41,521 nucleotides of DNA from Phytohabitans maris (GCF_031085175.1 NZ_JAVHUY010000068.1:1-41521), one strand, 5' to 3'. Positions 1 through 9,334 are shown, counted from the stretch's first letter. A program made the numbers and translations. Notes: generated from the sequence alone by a model not told the origin.

Positions 1-1560
1 GTGGCGGATCCAGCCGAAGCCGTCGCCGCTGGTGTCGTTCGCCCAGAGGGACGGCGACTCCCGGTAGACCCGGTTGAGGTCGCGCAGCAGGCCGGGCGTG
101 CCCTCGCCGGTCAGCGACCAGTCCAGCCCCCGGGCCTCGCTCCACTCCCGCTCGTCGGCCAGCTCGCAGCCCATGAAGAGCAGCTGCTTGCCGGGGAACG
201 CCCACATGTACGCCAGGAACCCGCGCAGCCCGGCCAGCTTCTGCCACCGGTCGCCGGGCATCTTGCCGATCAACGAGCCCTTGCCGTGCACCACCTCGTC
301 GTGGCTGATCGGCAGCAGGAACTGCTCGTCGAAGGCGTACACGGTCGGCCAGGTCAGCTCGTCGTGGTGGAACGTGCGGTGCACCGGGTCGCGGCCGACG
401 TAGCCGAGGGTGTCGTGCATCCAGCCCATGTTCCACTTGAGACCGAAGCCGAGCCCGCCCCAGTCGACCGGCCGGGAGACGCCGGGCCACGCGGTCGACT
501 CCTCGGCGATCATCACCACGCCCGGGTGGTTGCGGTACACCGTGGCGTTCAGCTCGCGGAGCAGGTCGATCGCCTCCAGGTGCTCCCGCCCGCCGTACGC
601 GTTCGGCTCCCACTGGCCGTGGCCGCGCGAGTAGTCGAGGTAGAGCATCGAGGCGACCGCGTCGACCCGCAGGCCGTCGACGTGGAACTCCTCCAGCCAG
701 TACAGCGCGTTGGCGATCAGGAAGTTGCGCACCTCCCACCGGCCGTAGTTGAACACCAGCGAGCCCCAGTCGGGGTGCTCGCCCCGCCGCGGGTCCGGGT
801 GCTCGTAGAGGCAGGTGCCGTCGAACCGGGCCAGCGCCCACTCGTCCTTCGGGAAGTGCGCCGGCACCCAGTCCAGCAGTACGCCGACGCCGGCCTGGTG
901 CAGCCGGTCGACCAGGTAGCGGAACTCGTCCGGCGTCCCGAACCGGGCCGTCGGCGCGTAGTAGCCGGTCACCTGGTAGCCCCACGAGCCGCCGTACGGG
1001 TGCTCGGCGACCGGGAGCAGCTCGACGTGCGTGAAGCCGAGGTCGCTCACGTACGCCACGAGCTGGTCGGCGAGCTCCACGTAGGACAGTCCGGGGCGCC
1101 AGGAGCCGAGGTGCACCTCGTACACGGACATCGGCCGGGCGTGGTGGTCGGTGCGGCGGGCGGCGACCCAGTCACCGTCGCCCCACTGGTACTCCGAGCG
1201 GTCGATCACCGACGCGGTGCGGGGCGGCGCCTCGGTCGCCCGGGCGAGCGGGTCGGCCTTGTCCACCCAGCGGCCGTCGGCGCCGTGGATCCGGTACTTG
1301 TACCGGTGGCCGGGCGCGGCGCCGTCGACGTGCCCGGACCACACCCCGCTCGAGCCGAGCCGCTCCAGCGGCACTCCCGACCAGCCGGTGAAGTCGCCGG
1401 CCACCTGAACCTCGCGGGCGTTGGGGGCCCAGACCGCGAACCGCGTGCCGGTCCCCTCGACGTGCGCGCCGAGGACCTCCCAGAGCCGCTCGTGCCGGCC
1501 CTGGGCGATGAGGAAAAGATCGAAGTCACTGATCCGGGAGAGGGTACTCAGCACGCTCAC
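1..1560 (-). CDS. glgB: 1,4-alpha-glucan branching enzyme GlgB (partial, C-terminus beyond left edge)
   Basis: Transfers alpha-1,4-glucan segments to make alpha-1,6 branches in glycogen-type glucan. The 520 visible codons begin at GTG 1560. They encode a CBM48-like N-terminal domain ([17 protein letters not shown], about residues 40-60) and then a GH13 barrel with [25 protein letters not shown] (nucleophile Asp about residue 300), MIAEEST (acid/base Glu about 353) and [10 protein letters not shown] (third Asp). All three catalytic carboxylates are therefore inside the window; only the C-terminal part is missing. The start is set by the GTGA overlap with the stop of the upstream glucosyltransferase gene, which implies translational coupling. 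The N-terminal extension typical of long GlgB proteins is short here. Identity is confident; the frame has no internal stops. Confidence 0.95.
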   Translation of the reverse strand, partial: MSVLSTLSRISDFDLFLIAQGRHERLWEVLGAHVEGTGTRFAVWAPNAREVQVAGDFTGWSGVPLERLGSSGVWSGHVDGAAPGHRYKYRIHGADGRWVDKADPLARATEAPPRTASVIDRSEYQWGDGDWVAARRTDHHARPMSVYEVHLGSWRPGLSYVELADQLVAYVSDLGFTHVELLPVAEHPYGGSWGYQVTGYYAPTARFGTPDEFRYLVDRLHQAGVGVLLDWVPAHFPKDEWALARFDGTCLYEHPDPRRGEHPDWGSLVFNYGRWEVRNFLIANALYWLEEFHVDGLRVDAVASMLYLDYSRGHGQWEPNAYGGREHLEAIDLLRELNATVYRNHPGVVMIAEESTAWPGVSRPVDWGGLGFGLKWNMGWMHDTLGYVGRDPVHRTFHHDELTWPTVYAFDEQFLLPISHDEVVHGKGSLIGKMPGDRWQKLAGLRGFLAYMWAFPGKQLLFMGCELADEREWSEARGLDWSLTGEGTPGLLRDLNRVYRESPSLWANDTSGDGFGWIRH

Positions 1561-2963
1561 GCCACCGCCAGGAGGTTGCCCTCGCGGATGTTGATCGCCG
1601 GGCGACCCTGGGCCATGCGGGCCTCGGCCTGCGCGGCGTTGAACGCCGGCGCCTGCGCGATCGCCGCGGAGTAGACGGCCGCCGTACGGGCCGCGATCGA
1701 GGCCCAGCCGTACCGCTCGTGCACCATCGCGCGGGCCCGGCCGGCCATCGTGCGGGCCTGCTCGGCGTCGGCCAGCAGCGCGCCGACCGCGTCGGCGAGC
1801 GCGTCCGGGTCCTTGGCCGGAAACGTCATGCCGTTGAACCCGGGCTGCACGAACTCCGCGAGCCCGCCGGTCGAGGCGACCGCGAGCGGCGCCCCGGCCG
1901 CCGCGCCTTCCAGCGCGACCATGCCGAACGGCTCGTAGATGCTCGGCACCGCGAAGCAGTCCGAGGCGGCGATCAGGGCCGGCAGGTCGGTGCCGCCCAG
2001 GAACCCCGGGAACGTCACCGTCTGGCCCAGCCCGTGGCGGTGGATGTCCGCCTCGAGCTCCGACTTGTACGGGCCGTCGCCGGCGATCACCAGGCGCAGG
2101 CCCGGGTGCCGGTCGCGCAGCTTCGGCAGGCTGGCGATCAGGTCCTGCACGCCCTTCTCGTACACCAGGCGGCCGGCGAACGTGAGCAGCGGGCCGTCAC
2201 CGGCGAACCGCCGGCGGGCGTTGGCGACCGCCTCGGCCGGCACCTGCCAGCGGTCGGTCTCCACCCCGTTCGCGACCACGTCGAGGCGCTCGGTCGGCAG
2301 GTCGAAGAGGCGGTTGACCTCCCACTTCATGTACTCCGAGCAGACCACGACGCGGGCCGCCTCCTGGCCCAGCCACCATTCGACGGAGTGGATGGCCTTG
2401 TTCATCTCGTCGGGGAGCCAGCCCTGGTGGCGGCCGGCCTCGGTGGCGTGGATGGTCGCCACGAGCGGCAGGTCCAGGTGCTCCTTGAGGGTGATCGCGG
2501 TGTGCGTGACCAGCCAGTCGTGGGCGTGGATCACGTCGTACTCGCCGGACTCGGCGGCGCGCAGGGCGGCCCGGGTCAGCGTGTGGTTGAACGCCATCGT
2601 CCAGGCCAGCAGCGAGGGCGTGGCCAGCGGGAAGACCGGCGGGTCCTCGGGGGCGCGGACGATCCGCACGCCCTCGGCGTACTCCTCCAGGGGAGCGCCG
2701 GGCGCGTGCCGGGTGACGACGGTGACCTCGTGCCCGGCGGCGGCCAGCGAGGTCGAGAGGTGGTGCACGTGCCGCCCGAGGCCACCCACCAGGACGGGCG
2801 GGTACTCCCAGGAGAGCATCAGGATGCGGCGGCGGCCGTCGGGCGCGCCACCACCGCGGTGGGTCGGGGTCTGCGGGAAGGTATGGTTCCGGTCCTGCTG
2901 AAGGGTGGGAACTGTCGGGGAGGGACGGTAGGCGCCGTCGGTGGGGTCGACCCGCAGGGTCAC
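1557..2963 (-). CDS. GT4 alpha-1,4-glucosyltransferase, Rv3032-type glucan/glycogen synthase
   Basis: Retaining GT-B glycosyltransferase of family GT4 that should elongate alpha-1,4-glucan from a nucleotide glucose in the cytosol. The N-terminal domain shows [29 protein letters not shown] and [12 protein letters not shown], the signature of mycobacterial Rv3032 rather than of GlgM/Rv1212c. The C-terminal donor domain has [10 protein letters not shown] and the EPFGMVALE (E-x7-E) motif. The open frame reaches ATG 2969, but AGGAG (2970-2974) abuts that ATG, whereas GTG 2963 lies 6 bases downstream, so I prefer GTG 2963. About 45 residues of Pro/Thr-rich sequence precede the GT-B fold, so a later start remains possible. 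It overlaps glgB by GTGA, and the pair forms a glucan elongation/branching operon. Confidence 0.88.
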   Translation of the reverse strand: MTLRVDPTDGAYRPSPTVPTLQQDRNHTFPQTPTHRGGGAPDGRRRILMLSWEYPPVLVGGLGRHVHHLSTSLAAAGHEVTVVTRHAPGAPLEEYAEGVRIVRAPEDPPVFPLATPSLLAWTMAFNHTLTRAALRAAESGEYDVIHAHDWLVTHTAITLKEHLDLPLVATIHATEAGRHQGWLPDEMNKAIHSVEWWLGQEAARVVVCSEYMKWEVNRLFDLPTERLDVVANGVETDRWQVPAEAVANARRRFAGDGPLLTFAGRLVYEKGVQDLIASLPKLRDRHPGLRLVIAGDGPYKSELEADIHRHGLGQTVTFPGFLGGTDLPALIAASDCFAVPSIYEPFGMVALEGAAAGAPLAVASTGGLAEFVQPGFNGMTFPAKDPDALADAVGALLADAEQARTMAGRARAMVHERYGWASIAARTAAVYSAAIAQAPAFNAAQAEARMAQGRPAINIREGNLLAVA

Positions 2964-3046
2964 ACTCATCTCCTAGCTACATCAAAGGGGCGAAAAGCGG
3001 CATGAAGGCACGCCAGCCGGCGCCTGTGGCGGCAGTGCGTGATTTT

Positions 3047-3064
3047 CGTGGTCGAGCGACCACG
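3047..3064. promoter_or_regulatory. 18-bp perfect palindrome in divergent intergenic region
   Basis: CGTGGTCG and CGACCACG form 8-bp arms around AG. It lies between the minus-strand glucan operon (start 2963) and the plus-strand DUF559 gene (start 3239), about 85 bp before the former. A TATA-containing stretch follows directly (3065-3072). This could be an operator, but no regulator is identifiable. The rest of the 275-bp gap shows no other clear signal. Confidence 0.35.
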
Positions 3065-3238
3065 TATAGGAAAAGGCATCCGTGTTTCGCCCGCATTCCG
3101 GGGACGTGTAAAGGTGAGCGACGACACGCCTGACCAGCGCGAAGTGTGTCGCGCCCCACTCCGCAACGTCACAGCCACCTCACCGACCGCACCCGCCACG
3201 GGTCAGCGCGGAGCCGCCCGGCGGGCCAGCCTGAGTGG

Positions 3239-4129
3239 ATGCCCCGACCTCCCCGGCGCCCGGACGTACTCGCCGGCAAGATCTTCCTGGCCCGCACCGC
3301 GCTGGCGCGGAAGCTGTTGACGCCGAGCGACCTGCGCAGCGCGGCGTGGCGGCCGCTGTTTCGCGGGGTCTACGCGGACGCCTCGCTGGCGATCACCCAC
3401 CGGCACCGGTGCCTGGCGGTGTCGCGGTACCTCCTGCCGGTCGACGGCGCGGTCGCCGGGCGCTCGGCGGCCGCCCTGTACGGCGCCGGCACCGCGAAGG
3501 CCGACGAACCCGTGGAGGTCGTGGTCCCCCGCGAAGCCCGCTTCGGCCCGTTCGGCGGGCTCGACGTGCACACGGCGGTACTCCTCGGCGGGGATGTGCG
3601 TGATCTCGACGGAGTTCGGGTGACCACGCCGGTGCGTACCTGCTGGGACCTCGCCCAGTGGCTCGACCTCGTCGAGGCCGTGGTCGTCATCGACCTGCTG
3701 CTGCGAGGCCGGCTGTTGACCGTCGCCGACCTGCGGGCGTACGCCGCCCGGCGCCGGGGCGCCCGTGATTGGCGGCGGCTGCTGCGGGCGGCCACGCTCG
3801 CCGACCCGGGTGCCGAGTCGCCGCAGGAGAGCCGGTTGCGGGTGCGGCTGGTGCTGGCCGATGTGCCGGTGCCGGTCACCCAGTACGTGATCGAGCGCGA
3901 TGGCCGGTTCCTGGCCCGGGTGGATCTGGCCTGGCCGGCGCAGAAGGTCGCGGTGGAGTACGACGGGCTGTGGCACGCGGGCCAGGACCAGATCCACCAC
4001 GACCGCCAACGCCTCAACCGGCTGCTCGGCGCCGACTGGATCGTCCTGCACGTCACGTCCAAACGCCTCCGCGACGACCTCGACGGCGTGGTCGCCGAGC
4101 TGAAGGCCGCACTCCGCCGCCGCTCATGA
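3239..4129 (+). CDS. AbiEi-like N-terminal / DUF559 (PD-(D/E)XK-like) C-terminal protein
   Basis: A 296-residue protein of a type common in actinobacteria. The N-terminal half resembles the AbiEi antitoxin-type region (FRGVYAD, AVAGRSAAALYG, GVRVTTPVRTCWDLAQ). The C-terminal 100 residues resemble DUF559/Vsr-like nuclease folds: ARVDLAWPAQKVAVEYDG supplies the Asp and Glu of a D-ExK-like site, followed by HDRQRLNRL and WIVLHVTSKRL. ATG 3239 is chosen because the domain starts just after it. The frame stays open upstream to 3146, but that stretch is Arg/His-rich and unlike protein. It has no toxin partner and is flanked by a divergent gap and a strong hairpin, so it is probably a single-gene unit. 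Biological role unknown; nuclease activity is inferred only. Confidence 0.75.
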   Translation: MPRPPRRPDVLAGKIFLARTALARKLLTPSDLRSAAWRPLFRGVYADASLAITHRHRCLAVSRYLLPVDGAVAGRSAAALYGAGTAKADEPVEVVVPREARFGPFGGLDVHTAVLLGGDVRDLDGVRVTTPVRTCWDLAQWLDLVEAVVVIDLLLRGRLLTVADLRAYAARRRGARDWRRLLRAATLADPGAESPQESRLRVRLVLADVPVPVTQYVIERDGRFLARVDLAWPAQKVAVEYDGLWHAGQDQIHHDRQRLNRLLGADWIVLHVTSKRLRDDLDGVVAELKAALRRRS

Positions 4130-4136
4130 TCCACAC

Positions 4137-4193
4137 AAAATCCCTGACTTTGCTGCTTCCGCCCGCCTCCGAGGCAGCAAAGTCAGGGATTTT
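4137..4193. terminator. 20-bp perfect inverted repeat, probable bidirectional terminator
   Basis: Arms 4137-4156 and 4174-4193 (AAAATCCCTGACTTTGCTGC and its exact complement) enclose a 17-base loop. It begins 7 bases after the DUF559 stop. The A-run on the left and T-run on the right give a U-tail in either direction. A stem this long and perfect is more than a minimal terminator and may belong to a dispersed repeat family. Confidence 0.7.
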
Positions 4194-4276
4194 GCCGCAT
4201 CCCCGCGTGACCGGAGAGATCGCTGTGACGGGGGTCGCTCTTGATGTGGCTGGGGTGGGCGTGACAGCATGACCGC

Positions 4277-4300
4277 AAATCAAACTGAACAGTTTGGTTT
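4277..4300. promoter_or_regulatory. Probable TetR operator
   Basis: Core palindrome CAAACTG-AA-CAGTTTG (4281-4296) extends to 24 bp as AAA/TTT outside one G-T mismatch (4280/4297). It ends 50 bases before the GTG start of the TetR gene, so it probably serves autoregulation and control of the whole lipid operon downstream. Confidence 0.6.
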
Positions 4301-4350
4301 GGGTGGTCCCTCACCCGGGGGCGCCGCACGGGGGGCGATGGAGGGGTGTC

Positions 4351-4965
4351 GTGGAGCTCGACTCGCGACGTGCCCAGGCGAAGCGGGAGCAGATCCGCCA
4401 GGGCGCCCTCGCCGCGTTCCTCGAGTCCGGTGTCTCCGGCACGAGCATGGACCACGTCGCGGCCTGCGCCGGCGTCTCCAAGCAGACGCTGTACGTGTAC
4501 TTCCGCAGCAAGGAGGAGCTGCTCGTCGACGTCCTGGGCGGCATCGTCGCCTCCCTCGACGAGCGGGCGCCGCTGCTGGCCGACCGCACCGTGACCGACC
4601 GTGAGCACCTGCGGGAGGTGCTCTCCGAGGTGGCCTGGGTGATGGTCAGCCACCTCATGAGCGACGACTACCTGGCCCTGTTCCGCATCTTCATCGCGGA
4701 GATGGCCACCACGCCAGGGCTGCTGGCGATCTGGCGGGAGACGGTCCCGGCCCGTTTCCTGGCGCGCGTCGAGGCCGTACTGGAACGGGCCCGGGAGGCG
4801 GGTGTGATCCGCGAGGTGGACCTCGACCTCGCGACCCGGCTCTTCATCGGCCCGATGATGACCTTCGTCTTTCTCGACGGGTTGGCCCGTCCGGGCGAGG
4901 TCCTCGTTCCGAATCGCAAGCGGCTCGACCAGGTCGTCGAGCTCTACCTGCGTGCTGTGACTTGA
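4351..4965 (+). CDS. TetR/AcrR-family transcriptional regulator
   Basis: A 204-residue one-component repressor and first gene of the lipid-type operon. The N-terminal helix-turn-helix is typical (QIRQGALAAFLESGVSGTSM, then VAACAGVSKQTLYVYFRSKE, about residues 12-55). The rest is a helical ligand-binding domain of the TetR_C type with FRIFIAEMATTPGL. GTG 4351 is chosen because GGAGGGG (4340-4346) sits 4 bases upstream and the protein then begins just before the first HTH helix; the frame stays open to 4294 without domain content. The stop is 20 bases from the diiron gene. A near-perfect palindrome at 4277-4300 is its likely operator. Members near fatty-acyl genes often sense acyl-CoA; that is inference here. 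Confidence 0.9.
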   Translation: MELDSRRAQAKREQIRQGALAAFLESGVSGTSMDHVAACAGVSKQTLYVYFRSKEELLVDVLGGIVASLDERAPLLADRTVTDREHLREVLSEVAWVMVSHLMSDDYLALFRIFIAEMATTPGLLAIWRETVPARFLARVEAVLERAREAGVIREVDLDLATRLFIGPMMTFVFLDGLARPGEVLVPNRKRLDQVVELYLRAVT

Positions 4966-4985
4966 GCCCCCGGAGGCCGGCCGAC

Positions 4986-5792
4986 ATGTCCTTCAACCTG
5001 GACCACTACAAACAGACCGCCACGGCGGTACGGGTCGACGACGTCGACTTCGACGACTTCCGCGACAAGCCTCTCTCCGCCGAGGCCATCCGCGTCCTGC
5101 ACTACATGACCGACGTCGAGACGCACACCGTCTGCTACCTGCGCGACCTGCTGGTCACCCCCTCCCACCAGAACCCCCGGATCACCGCCTTCCTGACCAT
5201 GTGGAACTTCGAGGAGTTCTGGCACGGCGACGTGATCGACCGGATCCTCGACGTACACAAGGAGATCAACGGGCTGCCCCGGCACCGCTCGGTGCGGGTG
5301 GCGCAGGGCTTCATGGGAAACGTGGTCGCACCGATCACCCAATGCCTCACCGCGGCCGTGCTCGGGGAGGACTTCATCGCCACGCACATGACGTGGGGCG
5401 CGGTCAACGAGTGGTCGGCGCACGCCGCCTACGGCAGGTTGATCGAGCTTGAACAGCATGCGACGCTGACGAAGATTCTGCAGCGCATCCAGCAACAGGA
5501 GAGCCGACACTTGGCGTTCTACATGTCCGAGGCCCGCGAGCGGCTGGAACGCAGCCGCAAGGCCCAGCGGATCACCCGCTTCGCGCTGCGACGGTTCTGG
5601 GCCCCGGTCGGCTCTACGATCACGCCGAAGTCCGAGACCCGGTTCGTCCTCAACCACCTGCTCGGCGGCGAAGGGGGCAACAAGATGGTGAAGATGCTCG
5701 ACTCCAAGGTCGACAAGCTCCCCGGCCAGGAAGGGCTGAGCCTGGTCACCAAGGCGGTGCGCGCGTTCGGCGTAAGGGTCGCCACGGCATGA
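4986..5792 (+). CDS. Diiron ferritin-like protein (possible acyl desaturase/oxygenase)
   Basis: A 268-residue cytosolic all-helical protein. It carries a complete four-helix diiron ligand set in the right order: Glu45, Glu77-x-x-His80 (EFWH), Glu142, and Glu172-x-x-His175 (ESRH). This is the E...ExxH...E...ExxH pattern of ferritin-like oxidases such as acyl-ACP desaturases, hydroxylases and aldehyde-deformylating oxygenases. The C-terminal 80 residues are basic (RSRKAQRITRFALRRFW). ATG 4986 has CGGAGG nine bases upstream, and the stop overlaps the next ATG as ATGA. Position between a TetR regulator and a fatty acyl-CoA reductase suggests oxidation or desaturation of a fatty acyl or fatty alcohol substrate. 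That function is inferred, and no specific family name is certain. Confidence 0.75.
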   Translation: MSFNLDHYKQTATAVRVDDVDFDDFRDKPLSAEAIRVLHYMTDVETHTVCYLRDLLVTPSHQNPRITAFLTMWNFEEFWHGDVIDRILDVHKEINGLPRHRSVRVAQGFMGNVVAPITQCLTAAVLGEDFIATHMTWGAVNEWSAHAAYGRLIELEQHATLTKILQRIQQQESRHLAFYMSEARERLERSRKAQRITRFALRRFWAPVGSTITPKSETRFVLNHLLGGEGGNKMVKMLDSKVDKLPGQEGLSLVTKAVRAFGVRVATA

Positions 5793-8134
5793 GCGGGAGT
5801 CCCGAGGCTACGAGCCCGGACCACGACGGCGACGGAGCGCCGAGGGACGGAGCGCGGCAGGCACAGCCTGGGCATCTGCGGGGGAAGCACATCCTGCTGA
5901 CCGGAGGGACCGGGTTTCTCGGTCAGGCGCTGCTGGAAAAGCTGCTCTCGAGCTACCCGGAGACGCGGGTGACGCTGCTGATCCGCCGGCGCGGCAGCTC
6001 GTCCGGCGCCGACCGGCTGGCCACGCTGCTCAAGCGGCCGGTCTTCGCCAAGTGGCGGGAGGCGGTCGGGCCGGAGCGGGCGGCGGCCGTCGTCGCCGAG
6101 CGGGTGAGCGTCGTAGACGCCGAGCTGGGCAGCACCGAGGTGAGCCTGCCCGGCGACGTCGACGCGGTGATCCACGCGGCCTCGACGGTCTCGTTCGACC
6201 CGCCGATCGACGACGCGTTCCGCACCAACGTGCAGGGCGTGATCGACCTCTACGAGGCGGTCAAGGCCGCCGCGAAAGACAACAAGCCGCACGTCGTGCA
6301 CGTCTCCACGGCCTACGTGGCGGGAGCGCGCAAGGGCGTCGTACCCGAGCGGTCGCTGGACCACGACGCGGACTGGCGGATCGAGCTGGCCGCGTCCCGC
6401 GCGGCCCGGGAGAGCGTGGAGTGGGACTCGCGGCGCCCCGCGGTGCTCAAGCGGGCCATCGCGGACGCCCGCAAAGACCATGGAAAGTCCGGGCCGCGGA
6501 GCACCTCGACCGCCGCCGAACGGCGCCGGGTCGAGTGGGTGGAGAAACAGCTCGTCGAGTACGGGCGGCTGCGCGCGCAGAGCGTCGGCTGGCCGGACGT
6601 GTACACGTTCACGAAGGCGCTCGGCGAGCGGGTGGCCGAGCAGATGCTGACCGGCGTGATGCCGCTGTCGGTGGTGCGGCCGGCCATCGTGGAGAGCGCG
6701 CTGCGCTACCCGTTCCCCGGCTGGATCGACGGCTTCAAGATGGCCGACCCGCTGATCCTGGCGTTCGGGCGGGGGATCCTGCCGGAGTTCCCCGGCCTGC
6801 CGGACGGCGTGCTCGACGTGATCCCGGTCGACATCGTGGTCAACGCGACGCTCGCGGTCGCGGCCGCTCCCCCGCCGGTCGACGAGCCGGCGTACTTCCA
6901 CGTCGGCTCGGGCGCCCGCAACCCGCTGACGTTCCGGGCCATGTACGACAGCGTGAAGGAGTACTTCACCGACCACCCGATGCCGGACGGCGGGCGCGGG
7001 CAGATCAAGGTGCCGGAGTGGACGTTCCCCGGCGCGCGGCGGGTGGAGCGGCAGCTGCGCACCGGCGAGCGGGTGCTGTCGGTGGCGCAGAAGGCGCTGC
7101 TCTCCGCGCCCGCCAACAAGCGCACCCGGCGCTGGCAGGACGACCTGACCCGGCAGCAGGACCAGCTCGACTTCCTGCGCAAGTACGCCGACCTGTACGG
7201 CGTCTACACCGAGGCGGAGGTCATCTACACCGACACCAAGCTGCTCGCCCTGCACCGCGCGCTCCCCGCCGAGCGGGCCGAGGAGCACGGCTTCGACGCC
7301 GGCGTCATCGACTGGCACCACTACCTCCAGGAGGTGCACTACCCGGCGATCACCGCCACGATGCGCCGGGCGACCACCGGGCGGCGCAGCAGCAGCAACG
7401 CGCTCCCGCCGCTCAAGCGCTCGCCCAACGGCGGCGACGTCGTGGCGGTCTTCGACCTGGAGGGGACGCTCGTCGCGTCCAACGTGATCGAGACGTACCT
7501 GCTGGCCCGCCTCTGCGACCTGCCCCGGTCGGGCTGGCCGGGCGAGCTGGCCGACCTGGTCCGCAAGCTGCCCCGCTACCTGGCGGCGGAGCGGCGCGAC
7601 CGGGGCGAGTTCCTGCGCACGTTCATGCGGCGGTACGCCGGCGCGGACGAGGCCGGCCTGGCCCGGATCGTGCACGAGCGGCTCGGCGACGCGCTGCTGC
7701 GCCGCTCCCACCCCGAGGCGATCCGCCAGGTGCGCAAGCACCGCACGGCCGGGCACCGCACGATCCTCATCACCGGCACCGTCGACGTGCTCGTCCAGCC
7801 GATCGCCGGGCTCTTCGACGAGGTGGTGGCGAGCCGGCTGCACATGCGCGACGGGCGCTACTCCGGCTTCCTGGAGGCGCCCCCGCTGGTCGGCGAGGCC
7901 CGCGCGGCCTGGCTGCGCCGGTACGCGGAGCACGCCGGCGCCGACCTGCCGGCCAGCTACGCGTACGGCGACAGCTACTCGGACCGGCCGCTGCTGGAGG
8001 CGGTCGGCCACCCGGTGGCGGTCAACCCCGACCCGCACCTGTACCGGCACGCCAAGTCCCGCCGCTGGGCGGTGGCGCAGTGGAAGGCGTACACCCTGCC
8101 GGCCAGCGACGCGTTCCTGGAGACAGTGCCGTGA
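5789..8134 (+). CDS. Fatty acyl-CoA reductase (SDR/FAR) fused to HAD-IB phosphatase-like domain
   Basis: A 781-residue two-domain enzyme. Residues about 30-420 form an extended SDR of the FAR type: nucleotide-binding TGGTGFLG (38-45), VIHAASTVSFD, HVSTAYVAG, and catalytic Tyr272-x3-Lys276 (YTFTK). A FAR C-terminal-like helical region follows to about residue 530. Residues about 550-775 form a SerB-like HAD domain with FDLEGT (Asp556, Glu558), ITGT (motif II) and GDSYSD (727-732). The usual second Asp of HAD motif I is Glu, and the motif III Lys appears replaced by Arg (GEARAAWL), so phosphatase activity is doubtful. It overlaps its neighbours by ATGA upstream and GTGA downstream. Expected role: NADPH-dependent reduction of fatty acyl-CoA to aldehyde or alcohol. 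Confidence 0.82.
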   Translation: MSGSPEATSPDHDGDGAPRDGARQAQPGHLRGKHILLTGGTGFLGQALLEKLLSSYPETRVTLLIRRRGSSSGADRLATLLKRPVFAKWREAVGPERAAAVVAERVSVVDAELGSTEVSLPGDVDAVIHAASTVSFDPPIDDAFRTNVQGVIDLYEAVKAAAKDNKPHVVHVSTAYVAGARKGVVPERSLDHDADWRIELAASRAARESVEWDSRRPAVLKRAIADARKDHGKSGPRSTSTAAERRRVEWVEKQLVEYGRLRAQSVGWPDVYTFTKALGERVAEQMLTGVMPLSVVRPAIVESALRYPFPGWIDGFKMADPLILAFGRGILPEFPGLPDGVLDVIPVDIVVNATLAVAAAPPPVDEPAYFHVGSGARNPLTFRAMYDSVKEYFTDHPMPDGGRGQIKVPEWTFPGARRVERQLRTGERVLSVAQKALLSAPANKRTRRWQDDLTRQQDQLDFLRKYADLYGVYTEAEVIYTDTKLLALHRALPAERAEEHGFDAGVIDWHHYLQEVHYPAITATMRRATTGRRSSSNALPPLKRSPNGGDVVAVFDLEGTLVASNVIETYLLARLCDLPRSGWPGELADLVRKLPRYLAAERRDRGEFLRTFMRRYAGADEAGLARIVHERLGDALLRRSHPEAIRQVRKHRTAGHRTILITGTVDVLVQPIAGLFDEVVASRLHMRDGRYSGFLEAPPLVGEARAAWLRRYAEHAGADLPASYAYGDSYSDRPLLEAVGHPVAVNPDPHLYRHAKSRRWAVAQWKAYTLPASDAFLETVP

Positions 8135-9324
8135 ACCTCAACCTGGAGTACCACCGTTCGCCGATCCGGTACGTCGCCTCGCGGACCGCGACCGGCACGA
8201 TCGCGACCGGCCGCGCCGCCGGCTGGTGGGCGGCGAACATGTCACCGGTCCGGCTGGTCAACCGGCCCGACCCGCGGCCGCCGGGGCCCGGCTGGACCCG
8301 GGTCAAGCCGCTGCTCTCCGGCATCTGCGGCTCCGACCTGGGGCTGCTGACGGGCCGCAACTCGCCGTACCTGAGCGCCTTGATCTCGTTGCCCTTCACC
8401 CCCGGGCACGAGGTGGTCGGCGAGACGCTGGACCCGCTGCCCGACCTGCCGAAGGGCAGCCGCGTCGTGCTCGACCCGGTGCTCGGCTGCGTCCCCCGCG
8501 ACGTCAAGCTCTGCCCGGGGTGCGCGGCCGACCAGCACAGCCGCTGCGACCACATCACCTCCGGCACGGTCTCGGCCGCGCTGCAGACCGGTTTCTGCGC
8601 GGACACCGGCGGCGGCTGGAGCCGGATGTTCGTGGCGCACGGCAGCCAGCTGCACAAGGTGCCGGACGAGCTCGACGACGAGCGGGCGGTCCTGGTCGAG
8701 CCGCTCGCCTGCGCGATCCACTCGGTGCGCCGCGTCCCGATCCCGGACGGCGCGAGCGTGCTCGTGGTCGGCGCCGGCACGGTCGGGCTCTTCACCACGC
8801 TCGCGCTGCGCGAGTACACGAAGGCCGGCCCGATCTACGTGATCGCCCGGTACGGCCACCAGCGCGAGCGGGCCCGCGAGATGGGCGCCACGGAGGTGCT
8901 CTCCTCCGACCGGGCGGCCCGGGCGCTGCGCCGCGCGACCGGCGGCTTCCTGGCCCGGCCCGAGCAGGGCGCCGAGTTCCTGCTCGGCGGCACCGACGTC
9001 GCGTTCGACTGCACGTCCGGGTCCGGTCTGGACACCGCGCTGCGGGTGGTCCGGGCCGGCGGTACCGTGCTGTTGTCGGGAATGCCCAACGCCAGCGTGG
9101 ACCTCACGCCGGCCTGGTTTCGGGAGCTCAGCATCGTCGGGGCGTACGCCTCCGGCGGCCATGACTTCCAGGACGCGATGGCGCTCGCGAAGTCCGCGCC
9201 GCTGACCGGCTACGTCGACGCGGTCTACCCGCTCTCGCGCTGGCGGGACGCGATCGGCCACGCCAGCTCCTCGGGGCGGCTCGGCTCGATCAAGGTGGCG
9301 TTCGACCCGACCAAGGACCAATAG
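8131..9324 (+). CDS. Zinc-dependent medium-chain alcohol dehydrogenase
   Basis: A 397-residue MDR-superfamily oxidoreductase. The catalytic zinc site shows Cys66 (GICGSD) and His93-Glu94 (PGHEVVGE), with a later VEPLACAIH Glu/Cys region. A Cys-rich loop around residues 125-150 (CVPRDVKLCPGCA, then RCDH) fits a structural zinc lobe. The Rossmann motif is VLVVGAGTVGLF. About 55 residues precede the GroES-like domain, which is longer than usual. GTG 8131 overlaps the FAR stop (GTGA), indicating coupling. In this operon it most plausibly interconverts a fatty alcohol and aldehyde, or acts on the product of the LarA-like enzyme; the substrate cannot be read from sequence. Confidence 0.87.
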   Translation: MNLNLEYHRSPIRYVASRTATGTIATGRAAGWWAANMSPVRLVNRPDPRPPGPGWTRVKPLLSGICGSDLGLLTGRNSPYLSALISLPFTPGHEVVGETLDPLPDLPKGSRVVLDPVLGCVPRDVKLCPGCAADQHSRCDHITSGTVSAALQTGFCADTGGGWSRMFVAHGSQLHKVPDELDDERAVLVEPLACAIHSVRRVPIPDGASVLVVGAGTVGLFTTLALREYTKAGPIYVIARYGHQRERAREMGATEVLSSDRAARALRRATGGFLARPEQGAEFLLGGTDVAFDCTSGSGLDTALRVVRAGGTVLLSGMPNASVDLTPAWFRELSIVGAYASGGHDFQDAMALAKSAPLTGYVDAVYPLSRWRDAIGHASSSGRLGSIKVAFDPTKDQ

Positions 9325-9334
9325 GGGGACCCTC

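Noticed and set aside
1-1674. Long plus-strand frame over glgB (557 codons)
   Set aside because: Shadow of the minus-strand glgB: Val/Arg/Pro/His-rich, no domain, whereas the reverse frame has full GH13 motifs.
6052-8100. Long plus-strand frame overlapping the FAR-HAD gene in another phase
   Set aside because: Arg/Gly/Ala-biased out-of-phase reading; only its last part coincides with the true alcohol dehydrogenase frame.
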